Below, piece after piece: positions 7,882 through 15,921 of a DNA stretch of 33,134 nucleotides (the stretch's first letter is position 1; every line of letters starts with the position of its first letter). A program made the translations under genes and the position numbers. The notes under the pieces are model-generated. The model was not told the origin of the DNA and made no database searches. It worked only from the letters and a program-made list of their open reading frames with translations. The stretch lies in assembly GCA_001275005.1 (NCBI GenBank), contig JWZX01002795.1:1-33134 (forward strand), written 5' to 3'. This DNA is from Chrysochromulina tobinii (lineage: Eukaryota > Haptophyta > Prymnesiales > Chrysochromulinaceae).

Positions 7882-8972
7882 TTACATGCGCCCAAACTGC
7901 ACCTCGCGAGTGTCGGAACGCATCCACCACGCGATCACGGGCACGTTCGGCACGACCTTGCCGATGGCATCCAAGGGGGCGAAGACCGGCGCGGCCTCCT
8001 GCACGACCTCCTGTGCGGTGTCCTGCGCGGCAGCACCCTTGCCCCAGGCGGGCGCATCGAGCTTCGCAAGCCATGCGGCCTTGGCTGCAGCCTCATTGGG
8101 GAGAGCGGCAGCGCGGCCCCAGACCGGCGTGTCCAGCTTGGCGAGCCATGCAGCCTTCGCGGCGGCAGCATCGTTGTAGGCAGCGGGCGCCGACTCAGCA
8201 ACTAAGTCGGCAACCTGCCCGTCAGCCGAGGTGGGTACAACACGACCCTGGCCCCAGACCGGCGCGTCGAGCTTGGCGAGCCACGCGGCCTTGGCGGCAG
8301 CCTCGTTGGTGGGGGCAGCCTTGTGGCCCCATGCCGGCGCGTCGAGCTTGGCGAGCCACGCGGCCTTGGCGGAAGCCTCGTTGGTAGCAGCGGGGCCAAC
8401 GTAGTCGGGGACCTGCGCGGCATCCGACACGGGCGCAGCACGCTGGCCCCATGCCGGCGCGTCGAGCTTGGCGAGCCACGCGGCCTTGGCGGCAGCCTCG
8501 TTGGTGGGGGCGGCTTTGTGGCCCCAGGCCGGCGCATCGAGCTTGGCGAGCCACGCGGCCTTGGCGGCAGTCTCGCTGGTGGAAGCGGCCATCGACGCGG
8601 CCGGAGCATCGTAGGTGGGCTCAGACAAAGGCGATGCACGATCCTTGCCGAAAACGGGCGAGTCGAGCTTGGCGAGCCAGGCAGCCTTAGCAGCTGCCTC
8701 GTTCATGACGATCTTGGACGAGGACATCTTGCCGGTCGACGCGCCGGTCATGGATGAAGACTGCGAGCGCGGGACCGAGGGTTGCAGAGCGTGCACAGTG
8801 AGCCACGCAGTTCGGGCGTGTGCGTGCGCAGGAAGAGGCGGAGCGCGCGGGAAGAGGCGAAGAGGCTCAACGCGGAGACGCGATATGGACGAGTGTCACG
8901 GCTCGTGGTATCATAGGAGTGCTAAGTTACCGAGAGCGCGATGGCTGACGAGCAGATCACGAGGCGAAGCAT
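7882..8972 (-). CDS. Secreted protein with seven Trp-helix repeats (consensus NEAAAKAAWLAKLDAPAWG)
   Basis: Two exons are proposed: 8931-8972 and 7882-8760, with a 170-bp intron (donor GTAACT, acceptor CTCGCAG), phase 0, 306 residues. Exon 1 encodes only 'MLRLVICSSAIALS', a signal-peptide start that exon 2 alone lacks; without it the frame has no ATG before 8751 and an upstream in-frame stop. The mature part is seven near-identical ~19-residue helices (E-A-A-A-K-A-A-W-L-A-K-L-D-A-P-A-W-G), each ending in a Pro/Trp/Gly cap. They are joined by Ala/Pro/Ser/Asp linkers that alternate between about 6 and 21-25 residues. After the last helix comes a unique tail rich in hydrophobics ('VPNVPVIAWW' followed by a basic segment). 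I do not recognise a named family. The layout, a short repeated sticker helix in disordered spacers, resembles multivalent linker proteins such as algal Rubisco linkers, but no binding partner can be inferred. Confidence 0.78.
7995..8715 (-). repeat. Coding tandem repeats, seven Trp-helix units
   Basis: Seven units of about 57 bp encode (N/E)-E-A-A-A-K-A-A-W-L-A-K-L-D. Helices 1-2, 3-4 and 5-6 pair across a long linker, and each pair is followed by a short one. Unit-to-unit steps are about 43, 24, 40, 25, 44 and 26 residues, so the higher-order period is ~65-70 residues (~200 bp). Confidence 0.9.
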
Positions 8973-9424
8973 GATGTGAGATGGGAGAAGCTTTTTTGAG
9001 CTTCTCCGATGGTGGACGAAGGCGAGAACAGAGCTCCGGACGCGAGACGAGTGCCTCGAGTAGTCTTCGAATCCGTCGGGAGTTTGTAACGGTTTGAGCT
9101 ACTCTTGAGATCGTGCGCTCGTTTTCGTTCAGCGCCGGACATCCACAACATATTCAACATTTTGTCATTTGAAGAAATGATTATCCAACAGTTGTACAGT
9201 TTAAGGTGTACATGTACGCGTCTGTTGAGGACTTGAGGTTGTTGGGCGCCGGAGTGTATGCTTGACATGTACCCACGACAGTCACCTCGTCATCCCTCAG
9301 TTTGAAGTTGGGTGCATCAGTTTGGGGGTCACGAAGTAAGGTGTCCCGAGCGTCCCAAGCGAAACCACCTCTCCCTCTCGCGGAAGGAACTCCTGCCGAG
9401 AAGGCCGCCCTTAGTAGTGCTTAC
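8973..9424. promoter_or_regulatory. Divergent intergenic region, repeat protein / UBC9
   Basis: 452 bp between divergent starts. It is clearly more AT-rich around 9130-9250 than the flanking coding DNA. Apart from the hairpin near 8990, no recognisable element was found. Confidence 0.4.
8984..9007 (-). promoter_or_regulatory. Perfect 9-bp hairpin just upstream of the repeat-protein start codon
   Basis: ggagaagct and agcttctcc flank a 6-nt loop. The hairpin ends 11 nt before the proposed ATG at 8972, so if transcribed it would sit in the 5' UTR close to the start codon, where a stem could affect initiation. That it is transcribed is inference. Confidence 0.5.
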
Positions 9425-10075
9425 ATGGGCATCGCTCGCGGCCGCCTGCAAGAGGAGCGCAAGTCATGGCGCAAGGATCATCCCCACGTGCGTGCTAGGT
9501 CCACGTCGCGCATCCCTCTCCACGCTCTGACGCGTCACAGCTCACATTCAGCCGTCCGCCGCGCAGGGCTTTGTGGCCAAGCCAGCGACGCTGCCCGACG
9601 GCACGCAGGACATCCTCAACTGGGATGTTGTCATTCCTGGCAAGGACGGCACCATCTGGGAGAATGCGCGCATCCCGATGACTATGACGTTCAGCGAGGA
9701 CTACCCAAACAAGCCGCCCATCTGCAAGTTCAAGCTCGTGGGGTCAACCGGCAAACCGCTCTTCCACCCGAACGTATACCCGTCGGGCAAGATCTGCCTC
9801 TCGCTGCTAGATCCTGATAAGGTGCGCATGCACCCTCTCGACGCTCCCGTCGCGCGCTCATCGGCTCACCACCCCTGCATCGCCACCTCTCCTCAACGCA
9901 GGGTTGGAAGCCCTCGCTCACCATCAAGCACCTGTTGGTGGGCATCCAGTCGCTGCTCGACGAACCGAACAACCAAGATCCCGCGCAGGAGGAGCCATTC
10001 AAAGCTTACAAGCACAATAAGGCCGAGTACGAGCAGAAGGTGAAGGCGCAGGTGGCGATGCTCCGCGGCGTGTGA
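9425..10075 (+). CDS. UBC9: SUMO-conjugating enzyme UBC9 (UBE2I-type E2)
   Basis: Three exons: 9425-9487, 9567-9821 and 9902-10075 (introns 79 and 80 bp; donors GTGCGT and GTGCGC, acceptors CGCAG; both phase 0), giving 163 residues. The N-terminus '[20 protein letters not shown]' matches the UBC9 helix that binds SUMO and E1. H-P-N is at residues 88-90, and the catalytic Cys is C98 in [11 protein letters not shown]. '[16 protein letters not shown]' and '[14 protein letters not shown]' follow, as in UBC9 rather than ubiquitin E2s. The enzyme takes SUMO from the E1 as a thioester and passes it to target lysines, mainly in the nucleus. About five extra residues (L-V-G-S-T-G-K) precede P-L-F-H-P-N. 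Start and splice sites are well supported by homology. Confidence 0.95.
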
Positions 10076-11040
10076 AGCTAAGGCGCTCCTTGAGGCGTTG
10101 AGCGTAGGTAGTAGGCCTTTAGCATGCTGGCACGGGCGGTGAGGCAGGCAGTATCCCGCGCTCGGAGCGGCCGCAGAGGCGCACACGGCGCCCCGGGCTG
10201 CGCCGCGCTGTCACGTGGCTGCTGAGCGTCAGAGGAGGACGCACGAGGCCACACCGTCCGCCACCGCCGTCCGGCGTCCCGCTCCGCTCGAGCCTCAGCC
10301 TCGAGTTTCCACGCGCGGGCACCAGTGGCACATTGCTACAGGGTACACTGTCTTTCCATAGTGGCTGCTACAGTGTACTCTAGAGTGTTAACCAACTTCT
10401 TTATTACGAGTGCACTCACCATTGTCCTAACGAAACTCGCGTTTAAACGGCGCCGCGTTAAAAACGTCGCGATCTCGCGAATAATCCCGATCTCGCACGT
10501 GATATGAGATTTCTACGTAAAACGTAAACGTATGGTCTATGGAACCAGGGTCTATCGAATTATATCTCTTTTATAATATCTATCCCCCGCGCCCGCGCTC
10601 TCCCTGGCGTCGTCTTCCGGCCTCCCGCCCCTGCGGGCTGCGCGCGCGATCCCCCGGGGCGCCGCCGCGCGGGGGCGGTCACGGCGCGGCCGCCGGGTCA
10701 GCGTGACGTCGTTACGGCGGCGCGCGCGCGGGCGCACGGAGGTCTCGGACCCGCGACGCGCGACGGCCGGTCGCCGACGCCGATCGGAAATCTGTGGGCG
10801 GTCCGGTCCGCGTGGGCCGTGGCGGCCCCCCGGCCGAGACGACAGACGTATCTCGTAATGCCCCCGCGGGCGGCGTGGGGCGTGCGCTCGCCGCCGCGCC
10901 CCGCGAATCGAATCGGGACCGTTTTCCACACGTTCGTACGCAATTTCCGGCTTCTGCCCGCGCGCGCATCGATGCCCGCGTGTGCATAATCTACAACTCC
11001 CGGAACACACTCTAAGATTTCAAGGACACCTGCCCGCCCT
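10076..11040. other. Long intergenic region: AT-rich block then very CpG-rich block
   Basis: 965 bp between convergent genes. About 10325-10570 is AT-rich with runs such as ttttataatatc. About 10570-10985 switches sharply to an extremely CG-dense sequence full of CGCG, CCGG and GGCC words. Frames through the CG-dense part are Arg/Pro/Ala-rich and resemble no protein. The composition differs from both neighbours. No terminal repeats or RNA gene were identified. Confidence 0.5.
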
Positions 11041-12826
11041 TTACGCTGCTCGGAGCGTGAGGAAGGTGCCCACGATGCCCAAGAAGGTGCCGAGTGGCAG
11101 AAGCAGGAAGCCAACAGGCGTGGCCCAAACCTTGCGAGGACGTGGCCGACGGACGGCGCCGTAGATGAGCGCCGGGAAGATATAGATGATCGCCGCGCCC
11201 AGGAGCGCGCCCGAAATCCCTACCGGTACGGCAATGTCTGGCAGCGTGAGCGCGAGCGCCGTGGCAAGGCTGAGCAGCCCGAGGATCAGTGGCGTGTGGC
11301 TGCGATCTGCCGTGAGGGATCTGGCCAGTTGGCCAAGGGGGCGCGGGAGCGACGGCGCCATGCTGACGCTCAAGCCGCGCACAGCGTCGTAGAGGCCCTT
11401 GAAGGCCAGCGGGTAGCCCACGGCGATGGAGACGAAGGTCGCAGCGCGCGCGGCGACAGCGAGAGGGTCATTCGGAGCGAAGTTGAGGAGCATATTGGGA
11501 GCTGACGCGTCGCCGAAGAGCGCATAGCTGCGAGTGCAGGGCGAGGTTGAGGGGTTGGGACAAGGCAGAATGGAAGGGTAGCGTGGACGCAGGTGAAGGC
11601 AGAATGGAAGGGTAGCGTGGACGCGAGGTGAAGGCAGAATGGAAGGGTAGCGTGGACGCAGGTGAAGGCAGAATGGAGGGGTAGCGTGCCAAGGATGGAA
11701 GGGTAGCGTGGCAAGGATGGAAGGGTAGCGTGGCAAAGCGCAAGGCGAAGGCGCGCATGGCGAGGCCAGGCTTCCGAGGTGCGAGGCGAGTAGGTGCGGC
11801 GGGGTTAAGGCGTCGAGGTCGCACCCGCCGGCCATCATGACAGTGTAGAGGGCGGTCAACAGACCGAAAGCCAGGGTGCAGGCCGTTGCCCAGCGCGAGG
11901 CCGATTTGCGGCGAAGGGCGTTGTAGAACCTCGGCACGTTGTAGTGAGCGCGGAACGAGAGGCCGAGGTTCGAGAGCAGGATGAACGCAGCCGAGTCGAG
12001 ATGCCATAGCGAGGCGGACGCGAACGAGGGGATGAGAGAGACGGGCAGGGCTGCGAGAAAGGGCGAGCCGCTGCCGAGCCTGTACGAGCCGTCGAGCCAC
12101 CGCACGAGCACGACGGCCATCGTCGACAGCACGGCTCCGGTGCCGACAGTCGATGTGAACGCGAGCTTGGACACGTCTTTGATCAGACAAAGTGGCGCGA
12201 TGACCGACACCGTGATGGCGAGCAGCGCCGCGGTGCGAAAGACGGCGGGGGCGACGGCGGCGGCGGCGGTAGGGAAGGCGACGGTGCCAAGTGAGGCGAG
12301 GAGATCGGCCATGATCGTCGAGTAGATGATCGCGGTCAAGAAGGTCATGATCGAGATGCAAGAGTCGACCACCCACGCAGTCTTCTCGCCGAGCGTTCGC
12401 GACCAAAGCTCCTTGAACGATTTGGCACTTGCGAATTCGCACGCGGCGCCGATGGTGTAAAAGGTGAAGCCGCTGATGGCGCCGACGGCGCTACAGGTGG
12501 CGATCGCCGGCACCATCCCGACCCCACGCATACCATAAGACAGTGTCAGGATGCCCGCGCCCGCAACGTTGTTGAAGATGTTGACCACGGTCGCGAGGAT
12601 AGTCGAGCCCTCAGCTTCCAGTCCCATGCCAGCAACTGCTGCTGAATTGGACACGTCCTCCGACCAAACAAATCCAGTGGGTGGAACCGGCAAAGTCGAC
12701 GAAAGGAGGAGGGGACCATGGCGTCGGCCGAGCGCCGACGCGCCGAATGTTACGCTGGAAAGCCTCGGTAGCGCAGGCTGCGACGAACAGCAGCGCAACT
12801 CGCAAAGACGGCCGCGCCGATGCCAT
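11041..12826 (-). CDS. AAAP/SLC38-type amino-acid transporter with separate signal-peptide exon
   Basis: Three exons are proposed: 12754-12826, 11825-12635 and 11041-11527, giving 456 residues. Exon 1 starts at an ATG with a strong Kozak context and encodes '[20 protein letters not shown]' plus E-A-F-Q, a signal peptide ending like the A-x-A-F cleavage motif of complex-plastid proteins. Intron 1 is 118 bp (GTAACA...CAGCAG, with 3-nt alternative acceptors). A later donor at 12687 would add a basic, transit-peptide-like stretch. The body is an AAAP transporter of ~11 membrane segments starting '[20 protein letters not shown]', the family's first helix. Intron 2 (11528-11824, GTGCGA...CGCAG) interrupts 'MMAGG/YALFGD'; removing it restores the family G-Y-x-x-F-G motif. 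The frame also stays open unspliced, both through intron 2 and upstream to 12888. It probably moves neutral amino acids, driven by cations; membrane and substrate are uncertain. Confidence 0.8.
11561..11735 (-). repeat. Minisatellite inside the transporter's second intron
   Basis: About four copies of a 34-35-bp unit (gaaggcagaatggaagggta followed by gcgtggacgcaggt) are followed by two copies of a truncated 22-bp unit (aaggatggaagggtagcgtg plus gc). Three of the long copies are nearly identical, which implies recent expansion. The array lies wholly within the proposed intron 11528-11824. Confidence 0.9.
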
Positions 12827-13117
12827 TCTTTGATGCCAACGTGGGCGCGCCGACAGGCCGTCGTTCGAGAGGCTATTGTGGTCGCCATCTCGGGGAAGCT
12901 CACCTGAGATCTGAAACGTCACGTTGACCGGAGATTTTTTTGGCCGGTACACTGCATGTACATGGATATGTAGACCCCTCCCTCGACAGGAGTTTGCTTG
13001 AGAAACCATACAAACTTCCTACGAACTTCACTGGTCGAGTTCGGGACGACAACGGCGACAACGGCCCTCTCTCGTGGCAACTGAGCCGCAGCCAAACGTG
13101 GAGAACCGCACACCACC
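12827..13117. promoter_or_regulatory. Divergent promoter, transporter / kintoun
   Basis: 291 bp between head-to-head starts. The segment 12935-13030 is relatively AT-rich and includes a T7 run. Minus-strand frames in it have no family resemblance. No specific binding site is recognised. Confidence 0.4.
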
Positions 13118-15211
13118 ATGCCTTCGACCGACTACGACAAGTGGGCAAAGATCGAAAAGGAGATCCCGGAGGATGAGGAGGAGAAAGCGCTGAAACGACT
13201 CAAGGAGCAGAAGGCGAACATGAGCGAGGAAGAGGTGCGTCGGCTGCATGACTGCTGGGAGAAGCCCGAGTTCAAGGCGATGTTCCACGAGTACGCTGAG
13301 GAAGTATCGGACCCAAAGCACAAGGCTGAGCAGGAGGCCTACCTCCAACAGGTAGAGCAGGAGCAGCGCGCCGAGCGCGACGCCAAGAATGGCTTCCTCA
13401 ACGGCCGCTCGGCAGCGAGCTTCGGCATCCACGAGATTGGCGGCGGTGAGCCAGGCAGCGACCCGATCGGCAACTACGTACCGGGTCAACCCGGCGCCCC
13501 CGAGGGTTCGCAGCTGCTCACGCCGATCGAAGGCTTCGTCCTCAAGACGTGGAAGCGTCAGCCGGGCCGCTCCGACTTTGACCGCGAGTTCGGCAAGGTC
13601 TTCATCAACGTGGTGCACCACGCGGAAATTGAGAAGCCGAGCGCGCAGGAGGTGACGGCACCCGACGGGCGGCGTGGCCAGAGCTGGTCGATGCCGCATC
13701 TCGTCTCACCCAAGATCAAGGAGGAGAATGACAAGGCGGGGCACCAGTGCACCGTGGTGGACATCTGCTTCCACAGCGAAGTCATCAAGCGGTGCGACGC
13801 GCCCAACGGGATGGGCGATCGCTGGCGAGAGATGGTGGCAAAGACGGCCGTCGAAATGGTTGGCAGGCTGCACCAGCTCGACCTCGACGCCGAGTTCAAG
13901 CTCCTCAAGATGAAGTACCATGGGCCTGAGGGCCAAAAGGGATGCTCCACCATGTCTTGGAAGCCTCAGAAGGGGTTTGGTGACGTGACGGAGACGGCGA
14001 CGGGCACGACGGCGGCGCCCGCGGGCGGCAGTGAAGCCGCCGCCAGGGCGACCGGTGCCAAGGCGACAGGCGGCAGCGGCGCCGCCTCTTCCACGGCCAA
14101 GCCGCCGCCGGCAAAGCCTAAGCCTTCCACGGAGGCCGCGCGCGCGGAGGCGGCGCCGGCGAGCGCAGCGACGCCCGAGGAGGTGGCGGCGGCGGCCAAG
14201 GCGGCGGCCAAGGCGACGAAAGAGCAGGCTGCCGCCAAGGCCTCCCAGTTCGCGCGCCTGCCCAACGCACCCACGCAGAAGCAGTGGCGCGAGCCCAAGT
14301 ACAGCGTGGTGCACCGTGGTGTGGGCGACCTGGGGCAGACGTGGAACGACACGAAGCTCTCAAGTTCGGGCCGCCCTCGCGAGCTATGCATCAAGGTGGA
14401 GCTGCCCGAGCTGAGCTCGGCGGCCGAGATCGATCTCGACATCACCGAGCGACAGCTCGAGCTGAGCCACGAGGGGGTAGGCTACAAGCTGCATGTGCAG
14501 CTGCCGTACCCGGTGATGTACGATCAGGGGTCGGCTAAGTTCGACAAGGCCAAGAAGGTGCTCTCGATCACTGTGCCTGTGCGCGCCGAGGTGGCGCCGA
14601 TGTCGCATTGGACCCAGCTCACCCCCGCCGATAAAGACGCCGAGGCGCAAGTGGAGGCAGAGCGAGCGGCCGAGAAGGCGGCCAAGCAGGCGGCGGCCGA
14701 GGCGGAGGAACAGCGCCGCCTAGCTGAGAGGGAAGCTCGCCAGACGCGCGCGAAGCTGGAGGATGAGGAACGGCAGAGGCGCATCGCCCAGGCAACGGCG
14801 CAGGCGGAGAAGGAGGCGCAGCGTCGCGCACGCCAGCTTGCCGCAAATCCCCCTCCACACAAGCCCACGCCAAAGTACGTGAATGAATGGGATGTGATTG
14901 AGCCTGCAGAGGCCCTTGAGGCACGTCAAGCGTCGCCACCCGCAGCGGCTGCCAAGGAGATGGCCACGGTTGCGACGACGGTGACAGCACAACCGCCCGC
15001 CCCAGCTGCTGACGCTGCGCCTCCTTCCCTCGAGGCGAGCGCGCCCGAGGCGGTGCCACCCGCGCCCAAGGCGGCGCCACCTGCGCCCAAGGCGCCGTCA
15101 CCAGCGCCCAAGGCGGCGCCTCCCGCACCCGCGCCGCCGCCGCCGCCTGCCGCGCCAGCTGTGCCCGGGCTGCCGGCCCTCTCGAACGAGCTGCTGTACG
15201 AGCTCGATTGA
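13118..15211 (+). CDS. Kintoun / PF13-type axonemal dynein assembly factor (DNAAF2, PIH1 family)
   Basis: 697 residues, start in 'caccaccATGcc', intronless. Residues ~130-280 form the PIH1 N-terminal domain ('IEGFVLKTWKR', 'GKVFINVVHH', then a 'HSEVIKRCD' block). Residues ~392-487 form the CS-like PIH1 C domain: 'EPKYSVVHRG', 'RPRELCIKVELPELSSAAEI' and 'YKLHVQLPYPV', ending 'AKFDKAKKVLSITVPV'. Kintoun helps HSP90/HSP70 pre-assemble axonemal dynein arms in the cytoplasm, so the organism very likely builds motile flagella. An Ala/Lys-rich linker separates the domains (280-390). A charged coiled coil follows at ~510-575, then a Pro/Ala tail with four 'PAPKA' copies. PIH1D1 or PIH1D3/TWISTER are alternatives, but the N-terminal extension and length fit kintoun. 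Confidence 0.88.
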   Translation: MPSTDYDKWAKIEKEIPEDEEEKALKRLKEQKANMSEEEVRRLHDCWEKPEFKAMFHEYAEEVSDPKHKAEQEAYLQQVEQEQRAERDAKNGFLNGRSAASFGIHEIGGGEPGSDPIGNYVPGQPGAPEGSQLLTPIEGFVLKTWKRQPGRSDFDREFGKVFINVVHHAEIEKPSAQEVTAPDGRRGQSWSMPHLVSPKIKEENDKAGHQCTVVDICFHSEVIKRCDAPNGMGDRWREMVAKTAVEMVGRLHQLDLDAEFKLLKMKYHGPEGQKGCSTMSWKPQKGFGDVTETATGTTAAPAGGSEAAARATGAKATGGSGAASSTAKPPPAKPKPSTEAARAEAAPASAATPEEVAAAAKAAAKATKEQAAAKASQFARLPNAPTQKQWREPKYSVVHRGVGDLGQTWNDTKLSSSGRPRELCIKVELPELSSAAEIDLDITERQLELSHEGVGYKLHVQLPYPVMYDQGSAKFDKAKKVLSITVPVRAEVAPMSHWTQLTPADKDAEAQVEAERAAEKAAKQAAAEAEEQRRLAEREARQTRAKLEDEERQRRIAQATAQAEKEAQRRARQLAANPPPHKPTPKYVNEWDVIEPAEALEARQASPPAAAAKEMATVATTVTAQPPAPAADAAPPSLEASAPEAVPPAPKAAPPAPKAPSPAPKAAPPAPAPPPPPAAPAVPGLPALSNELLYELD

Positions 15212-15921
15212 ATGATGGAAGGCGCGAGACACCGTGGTCGACCGACGCCCGAAATCCCCTCCCAACGGCAAATGGGAGCTTCAGAAGTCAATTCTGGCGA
15301 GAAGCTCACTCTCGGTGGCAGTGCAGGGGCTGGCGAGGCGGCGCAGCGATGGGCTGATAGAGAATGCATGCCTCTTTGCTCCGAGCACAGACGGGGCAGA
15401 GACCGTCGGCTTGAGGCAATTGCGCGGACGCGCAACACCATGGAGACGCATACAGAAGCGCGCGCGCGTCTAGAGGCGGTGTCCGGTGATATTCGGATGT
15501 TGCGAATTGACGATTTGAAAGAATGGTGAGAGATTTGGTACAGCCGTCGCACTGTGATCGCCCAGCGACCAGAAAGGGATGCAGAAAGGCCAGATCCGGT
15601 CGACGTCAGTGGTCAGAAGAGAGAAGTTACGGTCACTCAGGATCGGATAATCGCGCCGCCCGGGCCTCGTCCGGCCGCTCTACACATGGAAAATAGTAGA
15701 CCACAGTCCCCCTTGGGTCAACCATTCAATTCCCAAACAGGTGTAGGGTTGGGCGGCCTTATACACATGAAAAATAGTCGAGACCACGCTCGCCCCCTTG
15801 AGGCGCCTTGGCGCTTGGGTTCAAGCTAGGGCCGAGAAGTCCGATCTCCGTCAGAGAATGAGGCTCTACAGCACATAGGATATTTCATACTACTGTACGA
15901 AACTCATTCGGCTTTACGGCT
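15212..15921. other. Intergenic between convergent genes, with a duplicated ~46-bp element
   Basis: 710 bp. Two imperfect direct copies lie at about 15672-15717 and 15753-15800, sharing tacacatg(g/a)aaaatagt, then agaccac and a C-rich end, about 81 bp apart. No gene is supported here. Confidence 0.5.

Noticed and set aside
7459-8387. Long plus-strand frames opposite the Trp-helix gene
   Set aside because: They are antisense to the seven repeats and simply mirror their periodicity. The minus-strand frame has the conserved helix, a leader exon and a good splice pair.
10325-10507. 60-residue frame in the AT-rich intergenic block
   Set aside because: Short, no motif, no supporting context; the hydrophobic stretch is explained by AT-rich composition.
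10560-10990. CpG-dense block as a protein gene on the minus strand
   Set aside because: All frames are Arg/Pro/Ala-rich low-complexity sequence without domain signals or splice logic.
12827-12903. Extending the amino-acid transporter N-terminus to 12888 in the main frame
   Set aside because: The unspliced extension is Arg/Cys-rich and unlike any leader, while the spliced exon at 12754-12826 gives a clean signal peptide in correct phase.
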